The notes beneath the pieces were generated by a model. The model saw only the letters and a list, made by a program, of their open reading frames with translations, ran no database searches and had not been told where the DNA came from. From Bradyrhizobium japonicum USDA 6 (lineage in GTDB: Bacteria > Pseudomonadota > Alphaproteobacteria > Rhizobiales > Xanthobacteraceae), in assembly GCF_000284375.1 (NCBI RefSeq), contig NC_017249.1:496001-560000 (forward strand): 64,000 nt of DNA, in the 5' to 3' direction. Both the position numbers and the translations under genes were made by a program. Within the stretch, counting starts at the first letter, position 1, and each line of letters opens with the position of its first letter. Positions 1-8,668 of this stretch are shown one piece after another.

Positions 1-313
1 GCGCGTCGTCGAGATCGTAATAGGCGTTGAACGGGAACGGTTTCGTAATCGCGCTCTCGGGGAAGGTCGGCGCCAGTGCGTCGGGATTGAACATCCACGC
101 CTGCACGGCGTCGTTGAACTTCGAGACCTTCGCGAGCAGGGTATCGGCCGACGAGGAATCGACGACGTCGCAGCCGGTGAGCAGCGTCAGCGCGCCGAGG
201 CTGGCGCCGCCCGCGATGAAGCGGCGGCGGGTGAAGTCCGGCATGGACTTGATGGAGTCCTTGATCAGCAGCCGCTTGTCGACGCCGGGGATGAGGAATG
301 AGCGCTTGGCCAT
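1..313 (-). CDS. Molybdopterin-dependent oxidoreductase, sulfite oxidase/YedY-like (partial, N-terminus only)
   Basis: Only the first 104 codons lie in the window; the gene runs off the left edge. The N-terminus has a twin-arginine motif (TRRRFIAGG, residues 28-36) followed by a hydrophobic run ending in LLTGC, so the product is probably exported folded by the Tat system and may be lipidated on Cys48. The family call rests on the resemblance of this leader to Tat-exported molybdopterin oxidoreductases and on the b-type cytochrome gene that ends 14 bases before this start, the usual partner that feeds such periplasmic enzymes with electrons. The catalytic domain and Mo-ligand Cys are outside the window, so substrate (sulfite, methionine sulfoxide or other) cannot be judged. 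Confidence 0.55.
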   Translation of the reverse strand, partial: MAKRSFLIPGVDKRLLIKDSIKSMPDFTRRRFIAGGASLGALTLLTGCDVVDSSSADTLLAKVSKFNDAVQAWMFNPDALAPTFPESAITKPFPFNAYYDLDDA

Positions 314-327
314 AACGGGTCTCCTAA

Positions 328-957
328 TCAGCGGCCAATGATCATCGCGCGCAGGCTCTTCGGCACCAGCAGCGCAAGCAAGACGTGAATGACGAGGAAG
401 GCGCAGATCGCGGCCATGCAGAAGAAATGGACGTAGCGCGCGGTCGGATAATCGCCGAACAGCATCACGAGATAATAGAGCTGCACCGGCTTCCACATCG
501 ACAGGCCCGACAGCACGATCAGCACGCCGACCACGATGATGCCGGCATAGAGCAGGCGCTGCACGTAATTGTAGACGGTGAGATCGTCATGGCCGAGCTT
601 GAAGGTCAGGGCAGCCCTGACATCGTGGAGCACGCCGGATGGCGTGATCGGCAGCAGCTTCTTGCGGAAGCGGCCGGTGGCGAAGCCGGTGACGAGATAG
701 GCGAGGCCGTTGACCATCAGCAGCCACATCGCCGCAAAGTGCCAGAGCAGGCCGCCGCCGAGCCAGCCGCCAAGCGTATATTCGCGCGGAAAGCTGAAAC
801 CGAACAGCGGCGAGGCGTTGTAGATCTGCCAGCCCGACAGGATCATCAGGATCATGGCGACCGCGTTGGTCCAGTGCATGACGCGAACCCAGGCCGGCTG
901 GATCACTTTGGCGGGGGTGGCGCTGACCTGCTCGTCGCTGACTGTGAGGCTCGACAT
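328..957 (-). CDS. Cytochrome b561/b6-type membrane subunit
   Basis: A 209-residue integral membrane protein with four hydrophobic segments at about 25-45, 72-92, 137-153 and 176-197. Histidines His28, His73, His177 and His191 lie in or at the edges of the helices, the pattern of di-heme b561 (hydrogenase or thiosulfate-reductase cytochrome b) subunits. It probably passes electrons from the quinone pool across the inner membrane to the exported molybdoenzyme encoded directly downstream, with which it forms an operon. The start at 957 is preferred over an ATG 30 bases upstream because AGGACGG sits at normal spacing before it. Confidence 0.8.
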   Translation of the reverse strand: MSSLTVSDEQVSATPAKVIQPAWVRVMHWTNAVAMILMILSGWQIYNASPLFGFSFPREYTLGGWLGGGLLWHFAAMWLLMVNGLAYLVTGFATGRFRKKLLPITPSGVLHDVRAALTFKLGHDDLTVYNYVQRLLYAGIIVVGVLIVLSGLSMWKPVQLYYLVMLFGDYPTARYVHFFCMAAICAFLVIHVLLALLVPKSLRAMIIGR

Positions 958-1070
958 GATGGTTCCGTCCTGAAGGTCGTCTGACACCGAATATACGCTG
1001 ATACGGCCGCTTTCGTTACGCCCCGCCGGCCATCGAATCGATGCCTATGGGCTATCGTGGTCACAATAAA

Positions 1071-1094
1071 GCGAGCCGGGTGCCCCCGGCTCGC
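1071..1094 (-). terminator. Hairpin terminator after the fasciclin gene
   Basis: A 10-bp perfect stem (GCGAGCCGGG with CCCGGCTCGC) and a 4-base loop. Read on the minus strand it is followed by TTTATT. It lies 46 bases after the stop of the fasciclin gene and separates it from the cytochrome b gene. Confidence 0.6.
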
Positions 1095-1140
1095 CGTTTC
1101 GTCGCATCCTGCTTGCGGGATGAAACAGGGACGCGCGGTG

Positions 1141-1695
1141 TTACGTCGCCGGCATCAGCACGGTGTCGACCACATGGATGACGCCGTTCGACTGGTTGAC
1201 GTTGGAGATCGTCACCATCGAGGTGCCGCCCTTGGCATCGACGATCCAGACCTTGCCGTCCTGCTTCTTCACGGTCAGTTCCTCGCCTTCGGCGGTCTTC
1301 ATCTTCTTGCCGTCGGTGAGGTCGGAGGCCTCGAGCTTCCCGGGCACGACATGGTAGGTGAGGATCTTGGTCAAGGTCGCCTTATTCTCGGGCTTGACCA
1401 GGTTGTCGACGGTGCCGGCCGGCAGCTTGCCGAAGGCGGCGTTGGTGGGCGCGAACACCGTGAACGGGCCCTTGCTTTCCAGCGTCGGCACCAGGCCGGC
1501 CGCCTTCACCGCCGCGACCAGCGTGGTGTGATCCTTCGAGTTGACGGCGTTCTGGACGATGTTCTTGGACGGGAACATCGCGGCGCCGCCGACCATGACG
1601 GTCTTCTCCTCGGCGCGGACAGGCGCGACGACGGTCGCGGTGATGGCCAGGGCGCTGAAGGCGGCGGCAGCGAGATAGGCAATACGCTTCGACAT
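1141..1695 (-). CDS. Secreted fasciclin (FAS1) domain protein
   Basis: The 184-residue product has a cleavable signal peptide (residues 1-28, ending PVRA) and one FAS1 domain over about 45-182. Both family hallmarks are present: the H1 region FTVFAPTNAAF and the YHVVPG segment that follows it, and the H2-like end GVIHVVDTVLMP. FAS1 domains mediate adhesion to surfaces or other proteins; here it should be a free periplasmic or extracellular protein since no membrane anchor or lipobox is seen. Length is normal for single-domain bacterial FAS1 proteins. It is encoded just upstream of the cytochrome/molybdoenzyme pair on the same strand but is separated from it by a hairpin. Confidence 0.9.
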   Translation of the reverse strand: MSKRIAYLAAAAFSALAITATVVAPVRAEEKTVMVGGAAMFPSKNIVQNAVNSKDHTTLVAAVKAAGLVPTLESKGPFTVFAPTNAAFGKLPAGTVDNLVKPENKATLTKILTYHVVPGKLEASDLTDGKKMKTAEGEELTVKKQDGKVWIVDAKGGTSMVTISNVNQSNGVIHVVDTVLMPAT

Positions 1696-1923
1696 GGAGA
1701 GTCTCCCGATTGAATTGTGACCGGCAATGGCCGGCGTTTGCGTTGGGGCAACAACGGCGCCTGCGACCTTTTGGCGTGAAGCAGCAGTGCCGTCGTTGGA
1801 CCGAACTACGGGAGGGTTCGGGATGGGGTTTCGGGAAATAATTTATCGTGATGCGTGAAACTAAGCGGGGGGACGTTCGTGTGATGCGCGGCCATCGCGC
1901 AAAAACTGCGGCGCAGTAGGTGT

Positions 1924-2016
1924 CGTAGGGTGGGCAAAGGCGCGTAGCGCCGTGCCCACCATCTCTCCGCGATTGAGGACGGGTGGTGGGCACGCTCCGC
2001 TTTGCCCACCCTACGG
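1924..2016. repeat. Palindromic intergenic repeat (GTAGGGTGGGCAAAG type)
   Basis: Two inverted arms, CGTAGGGTGGGCAAAG and CTTTGCCCACCCTACG, each with an inner partner (GTGCCCACCA and TGGTGGGCAC), give a long cruciform or stem-loop. It is the main content of the 334-base gap 1696-2029 between the fasciclin and SDR genes; I see no gene or RNA in the rest of that gap. This sequence type is common between genes in Bradyrhizobium and Rhodopseudomonas. Confidence 0.75.
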
Positions 2017-2029
2017 CAGTGTGCCCGCT

Positions 2030-2791
2030 TCAATCCCTGTTGTTCGGCGTCTGAATGAATCCGCGATTATGCGTCGGGCTGATCAGGAGCTCGTTGATGC
2101 AGACGCGCGGCGGCATGCTGGCGATGAACGCGATGGTGCGGCCGAGATCTTCGGATTGCAGCATCTTCGCCTGCTCCGCCTCGCTCGGCACCAGCGGGCG
2201 CAGCTTCAGAATGGGAGTAGCCACCTCGCCCGGCATCAGGCAGCAGGCGCGCAGGCCGTTGACGCATTCGTCCATGTTGAAGGAATGGGTCAGCGCGAGC
2301 ACCGCATGCTTGGTGGTGGTGTAGGCCGGGCCCGGCATCTTCGAGACGTGGCGGCCGGCCCAGGATGAGACGTTGATGATCGAGCCATCCTGCTGCTTGC
2401 GCATCGTGGGCAACACCGCGCGCATGCAATACAGCACGCCATTGAGATTGACCTGGACGAGCTTGTCCCAGCCCTCCAGTTCCATATCCTTCCAGCTCCG
2501 CCTGGGGACATTGATACCGGCATTGTTTACGAGCAGGTCGATGCGGCCTTGCTTCGCGACGATTTGGTCGGCCGCCTTCTGGGCTTCGGCGGCGTTGGAC
2601 ACGTCGAGCGCAATGGCCTCAGCCGCCCCGCCTGCCCCAGCAATCCTGGCAACCACGGTATCCAGGGCATCCTTGCGGCGGCCCGAGACCACGACTATCC
2701 AGCCGTCGGCCGCGAGCGCCTCGGCGCCGGCCTCCCCGATGCCGCTGCCACCGCCCGTCACCCAGGCCACGCGTTTCCCGTTTTTGGTCAT
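2030..2791 (-). CDS. SDR family NAD(P)-dependent oxidoreductase
   Basis: A classical short-chain dehydrogenase of 253 residues. Visible elements are the cofactor loop TGGGSGIGEA near residue 12, the NNAG motif near 85, the catalytic Ser in NVSSWAG, and the catalytic pair Tyr-x3-Lys in AYTTTKHAV. The closing region has the usual CLMPGEVATP substrate-loop segment. The start ATG at 2791 begins MTKNGKRVAW, directly before the first beta strand; the open frame continues upstream but that stretch lies over the divergent matB start region. The substrate is unknown. It is divergent from malonyl-CoA synthase with a shared 94-base spacer, so co-regulation is possible but not shown. Confidence 0.85.
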   Translation of the reverse strand: MTKNGKRVAWVTGGGSGIGEAGAEALAADGWIVVVSGRRKDALDTVVARIAGAGGAAEAIALDVSNAAEAQKAADQIVAKQGRIDLLVNNAGINVPRRSWKDMELEGWDKLVQVNLNGVLYCMRAVLPTMRKQQDGSIINVSSWAGRHVSKMPGPAYTTTKHAVLALTHSFNMDECVNGLRACCLMPGEVATPILKLRPLVPSEAEQAKMLQSEDLGRTIAFIASMPPRVCINELLISPTHNRGFIQTPNNRD

Positions 2792-2885
2792 GCAAACTGT
2801 CTCCGTTGCTTCATTGGGGCGGTTTTTGCTAATCCAGCCCTCGGTTTTGACCGGCCTTGTTGCCTTGCGGTCGAGGAAATCTTGC

Positions 2886-4415
2886 ATGAACCAAGCTGCC
2901 AACGCCAACCTGTTTTCCCGCCTGTTCGACGATCTGGACGATCCCAAACGCCTCGCGGTCGAGACGCAGGACGGCGCCCATATCAGCTATGGCGATCTGA
3001 TCGCGCGGGCCGGGCAGATGGCGAATGTGCTGGTCGCGCGCGGCGTGAAGCCCGGCGACCGCGTCGCGGTGCAGGTGGAGAAATCGGTCGCCAATATCGT
3101 GCTGTATCTCGCCACGGTGCGGGCCGGCGCGGTCTATTTGCCGCTGAACACGGCCTATACGCTGAACGAGCTTGACTACTTCATCGGCGATGCCGAGCCA
3201 TCGCTGGTGATCTGCGATCCCTCCAAGGCGGAAGGCCTCGCCCCGATCGCCGCCAAGGTGAAGGCCAAGGTCGAGACGCTCGGGCCCGACGGCAAGGGCT
3301 CGCTGACGGAAGCCGCCGACAAGGCCAGCAGCGAATTCGTAACCGTCTCGCGGGCAAACGACGATCTCGCCGCGATCCTCTACACGTCGGGCACCACCGG
3401 CCGCTCCAAGGGCGCGATGCTGACGCACGACAATCTCGCGTCGAACTCGCTCTCGCTCGTCGGCTATTGGCGCTTCACCGACAAGGACGTGCTGATCCAC
3501 GCGCTGCCGATCTACCACACGCACGGCCTGTTCGTGGCGACCAACGTGACGCTGTTTTCGCGGGCGTCGATGATCTTCCTGCCCAAGCTCGACCCGGATC
3601 TGATCATCAAGCTGATGGCGCGCGCCACGGTGCTGATGGGCGTGCCGACCTTCTACACGCGGCTGCTCCAGAACTCCGCGCTGTCGCGCGAGACCACAAA
3701 GCACATGCGGCTGTTCATCTCGGGCTCCGCGCCGCTGCTCGCCGAAACCCATCGCGAATGGTCGGCGCGCACGGGACACGCGGTGCTCGAGCGCTACGGC
3801 ATGACCGAGACCAACATGAACACGTCGAACCCGTATGACGGCGAGCGCGTGCCCGGCGCGGTCGGCTTTCCTCTCCCCGGCGTCTCCGTGCGCGTGACCG
3901 AGCCCGAGACCGGCAAGGAGCTGCCGCACGACGAGATCGGCATGATCGAGGTGAAGGGCCCGAACGTCTTCAAGGGCTATTGGCGCATGCCGGAGAAGAC
4001 CAAGTCGGAATTCCGGTCCGACGGCTTCTTCATCACCGGCGACCTCGGCAAGATCGACGACAAGGGCTACGTCCACATTCTCGGCCGCGGCAAGGATCTC
4101 GTGATCTCCGGCGGCTTCAACGTCTACCCCAAGGAAATCGAGAGCGAGATCGACGCCATGCCGGGCGTGGTCGAATCCGCCGTGATCGGCGTGCCGCATG
4201 CCGATTTCGGCGAGGGCGTCACGGCGGTTCTGGTCTGCAACAAGGGCGCCGACGTCACCGAGGCCGGCGTGCTGAAGGCGCTCGACGGAAGGCTGGCAAA
4301 GTTCAAGATGCCCAAGCGCGTCTTCGTCGTCGACGAGCTGCCGCGGAACACCATGGGCAAGGTACAGAAGAACGTGCTGCGCGATACCTACAAGGATATT
4401 TACGCGAAGAAGTAG
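2886..4415 (+). CDS. matB: Malonyl-CoA synthase (acyl-CoA ligase family)
   Basis: A 509-residue AMP-forming ligase that activates malonate (or methylmalonate) to the CoA thioester. The P-loop ILYTSGTTGRSKGAM is at about 164-178, the A5-like motif RYGMTETNMN near 303, and the catalytic C-terminal Lys lies in NTMGKVQKN near 488. The segment NPYDGERVPGAVGFPLPGV after the ETNMN motif is characteristic of MatB proteins rather than general fatty acyl-CoA ligases. The start at 2886 has GAGGAAA eight bases upstream and gives a normal length; the frame is open further upstream but overlaps the divergent SDR. No malonyl-CoA decarboxylase or malonate carrier gene is adjacent in the window. Confidence 0.88.
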   Translation: MNQAANANLFSRLFDDLDDPKRLAVETQDGAHISYGDLIARAGQMANVLVARGVKPGDRVAVQVEKSVANIVLYLATVRAGAVYLPLNTAYTLNELDYFIGDAEPSLVICDPSKAEGLAPIAAKVKAKVETLGPDGKGSLTEAADKASSEFVTVSRANDDLAAILYTSGTTGRSKGAMLTHDNLASNSLSLVGYWRFTDKDVLIHALPIYHTHGLFVATNVTLFSRASMIFLPKLDPDLIIKLMARATVLMGVPTFYTRLLQNSALSRETTKHMRLFISGSAPLLAETHREWSARTGHAVLERYGMTETNMNTSNPYDGERVPGAVGFPLPGVSVRVTEPETGKELPHDEIGMIEVKGPNVFKGYWRMPEKTKSEFRSDGFFITGDLGKIDDKGYVHILGRGKDLVISGGFNVYPKEIESEIDAMPGVVESAVIGVPHADFGEGVTAVLVCNKGADVTEAGVLKALDGRLAKFKMPKRVFVVDELPRNTMGKVQKNVLRDTYKDIYAKK

Positions 4416-4468
4416 GGGGCTGCCTCGTCGCAGCTTTGTTGCGACGAGGCGCCGCCACGCAACGCGCC

Positions 4469-4591
4469 GTCATGCCCCGGCTTGACCGGGGCATCCAGTA
4501 CGCCGCAGCCTCTCGGTTCAATCACTGCTGTCTCTGGAATACTGGATCGCCCGCCCCAGTGCGCAAGTGCGCACAAGGCGGGCGATGACAG
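4469..4591 (+). repeat. Mosaic palindromic repeat, family A copy 1
   Basis: Begins TCATGCCCCGGCTTGACCGG and ends AAGGCGGGCGATGACAG, with an inner near-palindrome GTGCGCAAGTGCGCAC at 4559-4574. Nearly the same sequence recurs at 38352-38476, and related or degenerate copies in inverse orientation lie at 28132-28247 and 30549-30720. It fills the gap between the convergent matB and TauE/SafE genes. Confidence 0.85.
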
Positions 4592-4618
4592 CGGAGTATG
4601 TGGCGCAGGCTCAGGCGC

Positions 4619-5479
4619 TCACTGGCCGCCCACCAAGCTCATCACAAACCGGCTGCCGACGATAAACAGATAGCAGCCGAACGCCACTTCCAGCGTCCGC
4701 TTCGACATCGCATGCGCGGCTCTCACGCCGAGCGGCGCGGTGACGAGGCTCATCGGCATCACCAGCACGGCGCCGATCAGCGAGACGTAACCGAGCGCGA
4801 ACGGGATTTGCAGCGCTGCGACGGCCGGATAGGTCGCAGCTGCCGGCCAGCCGGCATAGATGTAGCCGAGCGCGCCGGGGATCGAGATCAGGACCGCGAG
4901 CGCCGACGAGGTCGCCACTGCCTGGTGGATGGGCCGGCCGTAGAACGTCATCAGCAGGTTCGAGAACAGGCCGCCGCCGATACCCATCAGCGTCGAGAGG
5001 ATACCGACGCAGAAGCCGTAGACGCGCATCAGCGGCCCTTTAGGCAGATCGTCGCCGAACTTCCAGCCCTCGCGCGCGAAGATGAGACGCGCCGACGCGG
5101 AATAGGCGACGCAGACAAACACGATCTTGAACAGCTTCTCCGGCGCGTAACGCGCGATGACGCTGCCGGCGACGACGCCGATCACGATCGGCAGCCACCA
5201 CACGCGCAGGATCGACATGTCGACGGCGCCGCGCTTGTAGTGCGCCTGGAACGAACGGATCGAGGTTGGAATGATCACCGCGAGCGAGGTGCCGATGCAG
5301 AGCGGCATGCGCACTTCGAGCGGCACGCCGGCGATGCGGAAGCATTCGTAGAACACCGGCACGAGAATCGCGCCGCCGCCGATGCCGAACACGCCGGCCA
5401 GGAATCCCGAGAGCGCGCCGGTTGCGATCAGCAACAGCGCGAGCTCGACGATCTCCTTGATATCAAGACCTGCAATCAC
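4619..5479 (-). CDS. TauE/SafE-family membrane transporter
   Basis: A 286-residue polytopic membrane protein with about eight hydrophobic segments. The family's internal duplication is visible as two glycine motifs, GVFGIGGGAILVP near residue 30 and LMGIGGGLFSNL near 165. TauE/SafE proteins export sulfite, sulfoacetate or other organic anions across the inner membrane. A sulfite role is tempting because a sulfite-oxidase-like gene is about 4 kb away, but nothing in the protein proves the substrate. The start at 5479 gives full length with a short periplasmic N-terminus before helix one. Confidence 0.85.
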   Translation of the reverse strand: MIAGLDIKEIVELALLLIATGALSGFLAGVFGIGGGAILVPVFYECFRIAGVPLEVRMPLCIGTSLAVIIPTSIRSFQAHYKRGAVDMSILRVWWLPIVIGVVAGSVIARYAPEKLFKIVFVCVAYSASARLIFAREGWKFGDDLPKGPLMRVYGFCVGILSTLMGIGGGLFSNLLMTFYGRPIHQAVATSSALAVLISIPGALGYIYAGWPAAATYPAVAALQIPFALGYVSLIGAVLVMPMSLVTAPLGVRAAHAMSKRTLEVAFGCYLFIVGSRFVMSLVGGQ

Positions 5480-5986
5480 CCCTGACCTGCCCCGGCGACT
5501 GGTCGCAACTTCTCCGAAGCATGCGGTCGGAAAGCTGCGCGCGGAGCTTTAGGCGATCTGATTCTCGCGGTCGACACCCACGTCTTGCGGCTGGGGTGGA
5601 ATGCAAGGTGTGCATATCCGGACAGGGGTCAAACCGGGCCGGGGCGGGAGCGGGTTGGTACCGTCCGAATGGCGTTAGCGGCCCAAAAGACCAGCCCCGG
5701 GCAGGTTTGGACGGCATGGTCCGTTTAGAGGCGTTCCAATAGCAATTTCAACGCGCATCGGTCCCTCCAGAACAAATGAATATATATTCTGTTTTTCGTT
5801 GGCGGACCGAAGTGCTGGTATACCAAGCCACTGATTGGCCTTGCATCATCAACGCTCTAGAGCTGAACCGCGGTTCGATTTATGGCGATTTGGTGATTGC
5901 GCAGGCGAAATCGACTCCGTAAATAGAGCCGACCTTTCGCGATCCCCGCGTGCCCCCTGCTGGGCCGCAATAAACATCAAAAGCCC
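5480..5986. other. Gene-free region upstream of the sdh operon
   Basis: No convincing reading frame or RNA gene is visible in these 507 bases. The region is divergent between the TauE/SafE gene and sdhC, so both promoters should be here. Its right half is unusually A+T-rich for the window (around 5775-5800) and contains a perfect 12-bp palindrome at 5865-5876. I could not pick a defensible -35/-10 pair by eye. Confidence 0.6.
5865..5876. promoter_or_regulatory. Perfect 12-bp palindrome GAACCGCGGTTC upstream of sdhC
   Basis: Lies about 110 bases before the sdhC start in the divergent control region. A perfect dyad of this size may be an operator for the sdh operon or the divergent permease gene. 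No regulator family is matched with confidence. Confidence 0.35.
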
Positions 5987-6385
5987 ATGACCGCACGGAT
6001 CGAACGACCGCTTTCCCCCCACATGCAAGTCTACCGCTGGACGCTGACGATGGCGCTGTCCATCGTCCATCGCGCCACCGGTATCGCGCTCTACGTCGGA
6101 ACCCTGCTGTTGGCCTGGTGGCTGATCGCGGCGGCTTCCGGCCCCGCCGCCTATTCCCACGTCCAGGCCTTCACCGGCAGCATCATCGGCCGGCTGATCA
6201 TGTTCGGCTACACGTGGGCGCTGATGCACCATATGCTGAGCGGTATCCGGCACTTCGTGTGGGACCTCGGCTACGGCTTCAAGGCCAATGAGCGCGAAGC
6301 GCTGACCTGGGGCGCACTGATCGGCGGCATCGCGCTGACGGTGCTGATCTGGATCATTGCCTACGCGATCGGAGGTGGACGATGA
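5987..6385 (+). CDS. sdhC: Succinate dehydrogenase cytochrome b556 subunit
   Basis: First gene of the sdhCDAB operon; one of the two membrane anchors of complex II. The 132-residue product has three hydrophobic segments (about 22-48, 63-84, 104-127). The family signature is present as SIVHRATGIALY near 25-36 and HHMLSGIRHFVWD at 81-93, where His81 or His82 should ligate heme b and His28/Arg29 lie at the quinone site. The N-terminus RPLSPHMQVYRW is typical of alphaproteobacterial SdhC. Its stop overlaps the sdhD start by four bases (ATGA), which points to translational coupling. Confidence 0.95.
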   Translation: MTARIERPLSPHMQVYRWTLTMALSIVHRATGIALYVGTLLLAWWLIAAASGPAAYSHVQAFTGSIIGRLIMFGYTWALMHHMLSGIRHFVWDLGYGFKANEREALTWGALIGGIALTVLIWIIAYAIGGGR

Positions 6386-6786
6386 GCACGGCCGATACGC
6401 CGAAGCGCAGCATGCGCACCCCGCTCGGCCGCGTCCGCAACCTTGGCGCGGCGCATTCCGGCACGTCCGATTTCTGGCGCCAGCGCTTGACTGCAGTGGC
6501 GATGGTCCTGCTGATGATCCCCGTGATCGTCGTCATCATGATGCTGCTCGGCCGCAACCAGGCCTATGCCAAGCAGATCCTCGGCTCGCTGCCGATCGCC
6601 ATCATCATGGTGCTCTTCATCGTCGCCAGCGCCTGGCACATGAAGATCGGCATGCAAGTCGTGATCGAGGACTATATCCACAACGAGAAGCTGAAGCTCG
6701 CGACGATCATGCTCAACAATTTCTTCTCGATCGCGGTCGCGCTCGCCTCGATCTACGCGATTCTCCAACTGTCATCCGGAGTGTAA
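6382..6786 (+). CDS. sdhD: Succinate dehydrogenase membrane anchor subunit
   Basis: Second membrane anchor of complex II, 134 residues. Three transmembrane helices are visible (about 38-58, 66-86, 108-130). The second heme ligand should be His86 in ASAWHMKIGMQ, followed by VIEDYIH, a conserved feature of SdhD. It overlaps sdhC by four bases and is followed three bases later by sdhA, so the four genes form one tight transcription unit. Confidence 0.94.
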   Translation: MSTADTPKRSMRTPLGRVRNLGAAHSGTSDFWRQRLTAVAMVLLMIPVIVVIMMLLGRNQAYAKQILGSLPIAIIMVLFIVASAWHMKIGMQVVIEDYIHNEKLKLATIMLNNFFSIAVALASIYAILQLSSGV

Positions 6787-6789
6787 CCC

Positions 6790-8625
6790 ATGGCCAATGC
6801 GACGAATGGCAAGGGCAACGGCGCTCCCGCCACCAACGGCAAAGCCTATCCGATCGAAGACCACACCTATGACGTCGTCGTGGTCGGCGCCGGCGGCGCG
6901 GGCCTGCGCGCCGTGGTCGGCTGCAGCGAAGCCGGTCTTCGCACCGCCTGCATCACCAAGGTGTTTCCGACCCGCTCGCATACGGTCGCGGCGCAGGGCG
7001 GCATCTCGGCCTCGCTCGGCAACATGCACAAGGACGACTGGCGCTGGCACATGTACGACACCGTGAAGGGGTCGGACTGGCTGGGTGACCAGGATGCGAT
7101 CGAATACATGGTGCGCAACGCGCCCGAGGCCGTCTACGAGCTCGAACATTGGGGCGTGCCGTTCTCGCGCACCGAGGACGGCAAGATCTACCAGCGTCCG
7201 TTCGGCGGCATGACGACCGAGTTCGGCAAGAGCCAGGCGCAGCGCACCTGCGCCGCCGCCGACCGCACCGGCCACGCCATGCTGCACACGATGTATGGCC
7301 AGTCGCTGCGTCACGCGGCCGAGTTCTTCATCGAGTTCTTCGCCATCGACCTGATCATGGACGACCAGGGCACCTGTCGCGGCGTCATCGCGCTCAGATT
7401 GGACGACGGCACGCTGCACCGCTTCCGCGCCCAGACCGTGATTCTCGCCACCGGCGGCTACGGCCGTGCCTACGCCTCCTGCACCTCGGCGCACACCTGC
7501 ACCGGCGACGGCGGCGGCATGGTGCTGCGCGCCGGCCTGCCGATGCAGGACATGGAGTTCGTGCAGTTCCACCCGACCGGCATTTACGGTTCGGGCTGTC
7601 TCGTCACCGAAGGCGCGCGCGGCGAAGGCGGCTATCTCGTCAATTCCGAGGGCGAGCGCTTCATGGAGCGCTATGCGCCGTCCGCGAAGGACCTCGCCTC
7701 GCGCGACGTCGTCTCGCGCGCGATGACCATCGAGATCCGCGAAGGCCGCGGCGTCGGCAAGAAGAAGGACCACATCTTCCTGCATCTTGACCATCTCGAT
7801 CCCGCGGTGCTCGCCGAGCGCCTGCCGGGCATCTCCGAATCCGCAAAAATCTTCGCCAATGTCGACGTGACGCGCGAGCCGATCCCGATCGTGCCGACCG
7901 TGCACTACAACATGGGCGGCATCCCCACGAACTATCATGGCGAAGTGCTGACCAAGCGGGATGGCGACGACAACGCCATCATCCCCGGCCTGATGGCGAT
8001 CGGCGAAGCGGCTTGCGTCTCCGTGCACGGCGCCAACCGCCTCGGCTCCAACTCGCTGATCGACCTCGTGGTGTTCGGCCGCGCCGCAGCGCTCCGTCTC
8101 GCGGAGAAGCTCACGCCCAACGCCAAGCAGCCCGAGCTGCCGGCGAACTCGTCCGAGCTCGCGCTCGGCCGCCTCGACCATTACCGCTACGCCTCCGGCG
8201 GCACGCCGACCGCGAAGCTGCGCGAAGGCATGCAGCACGTGATGCAGAACAATTGCGCGGTGTTCCGCACCGGCGAGGTGCTCAGCGAAGGCCAGAACCT
8301 CATCGAGAAGGTCCACAGCGGCATCACCGACATCGCGGTGTCCGACCGCTCGCTGGTGTGGAATTCCGACCTGATCGAGACGCTGGAGTTCGACAATCTG
8401 ATCTCGCAGGCGGTGGTGACGATGGACTCCGCCGCCAACCGCACCGAGAGCCGCGGCGCGCATGCCCGCGAGGACTTCTCCGCGCGCGACGACAAGAACT
8501 GGATGAAGCACACGCTGGCCTGGCTCGACGACAAGGGCAAGGTCAAGATCGAGTACCGCCCCGTTCACGACTACACCATGACCAACGACGTGCAGTATAT
8601 CCCGCCCAAAGCTCGCGTTTACTGA
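6790..8625 (+). CDS. sdhA: Succinate dehydrogenase flavoprotein subunit
   Basis: The 611-residue catalytic subunit oxidises succinate to fumarate in the TCA cycle and hands electrons to SdhB. The FAD-binding loop [12 protein letters not shown] is at about 30-41, and the histidine that covalently carries FAD is in [10 protein letters not shown] near 60-69. The active-site regions [11 protein letters not shown] (about 258) and the late Arg-rich stretch [19 protein letters not shown] (about 416) are intact. Residues 1-20 are a poorly conserved Asn/Gly-rich extension typical of rhizobial SdhA. Length is normal. Confidence 0.97.
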   Translation: MANATNGKGNGAPATNGKAYPIEDHTYDVVVVGAGGAGLRAVVGCSEAGLRTACITKVFPTRSHTVAAQGGISASLGNMHKDDWRWHMYDTVKGSDWLGDQDAIEYMVRNAPEAVYELEHWGVPFSRTEDGKIYQRPFGGMTTEFGKSQAQRTCAAADRTGHAMLHTMYGQSLRHAAEFFIEFFAIDLIMDDQGTCRGVIALRLDDGTLHRFRAQTVILATGGYGRAYASCTSAHTCTGDGGGMVLRAGLPMQDMEFVQFHPTGIYGSGCLVTEGARGEGGYLVNSEGERFMERYAPSAKDLASRDVVSRAMTIEIREGRGVGKKKDHIFLHLDHLDPAVLAERLPGISESAKIFANVDVTREPIPIVPTVHYNMGGIPTNYHGEVLTKRDGDDNAIIPGLMAIGEAACVSVHGANRLGSNSLIDLVVFGRAAALRLAEKLTPNAKQPELPANSSELALGRLDHYRYASGGTPTAKLREGMQHVMQNNCAVFRTGEVLSEGQNLIEKVHSGITDIAVSDRSLVWNSDLIETLEFDNLISQAVVTMDSAANRTESRGAHAREDFSARDDKNWMKHTLAWLDDKGKVKIEYRPVHDYTMTNDVQYIPPKARVY

Positions 8626-8668
8626 GCTACGCGCGTGTACTGAGCGAACAGCGAAGGCCTTAATCGAA

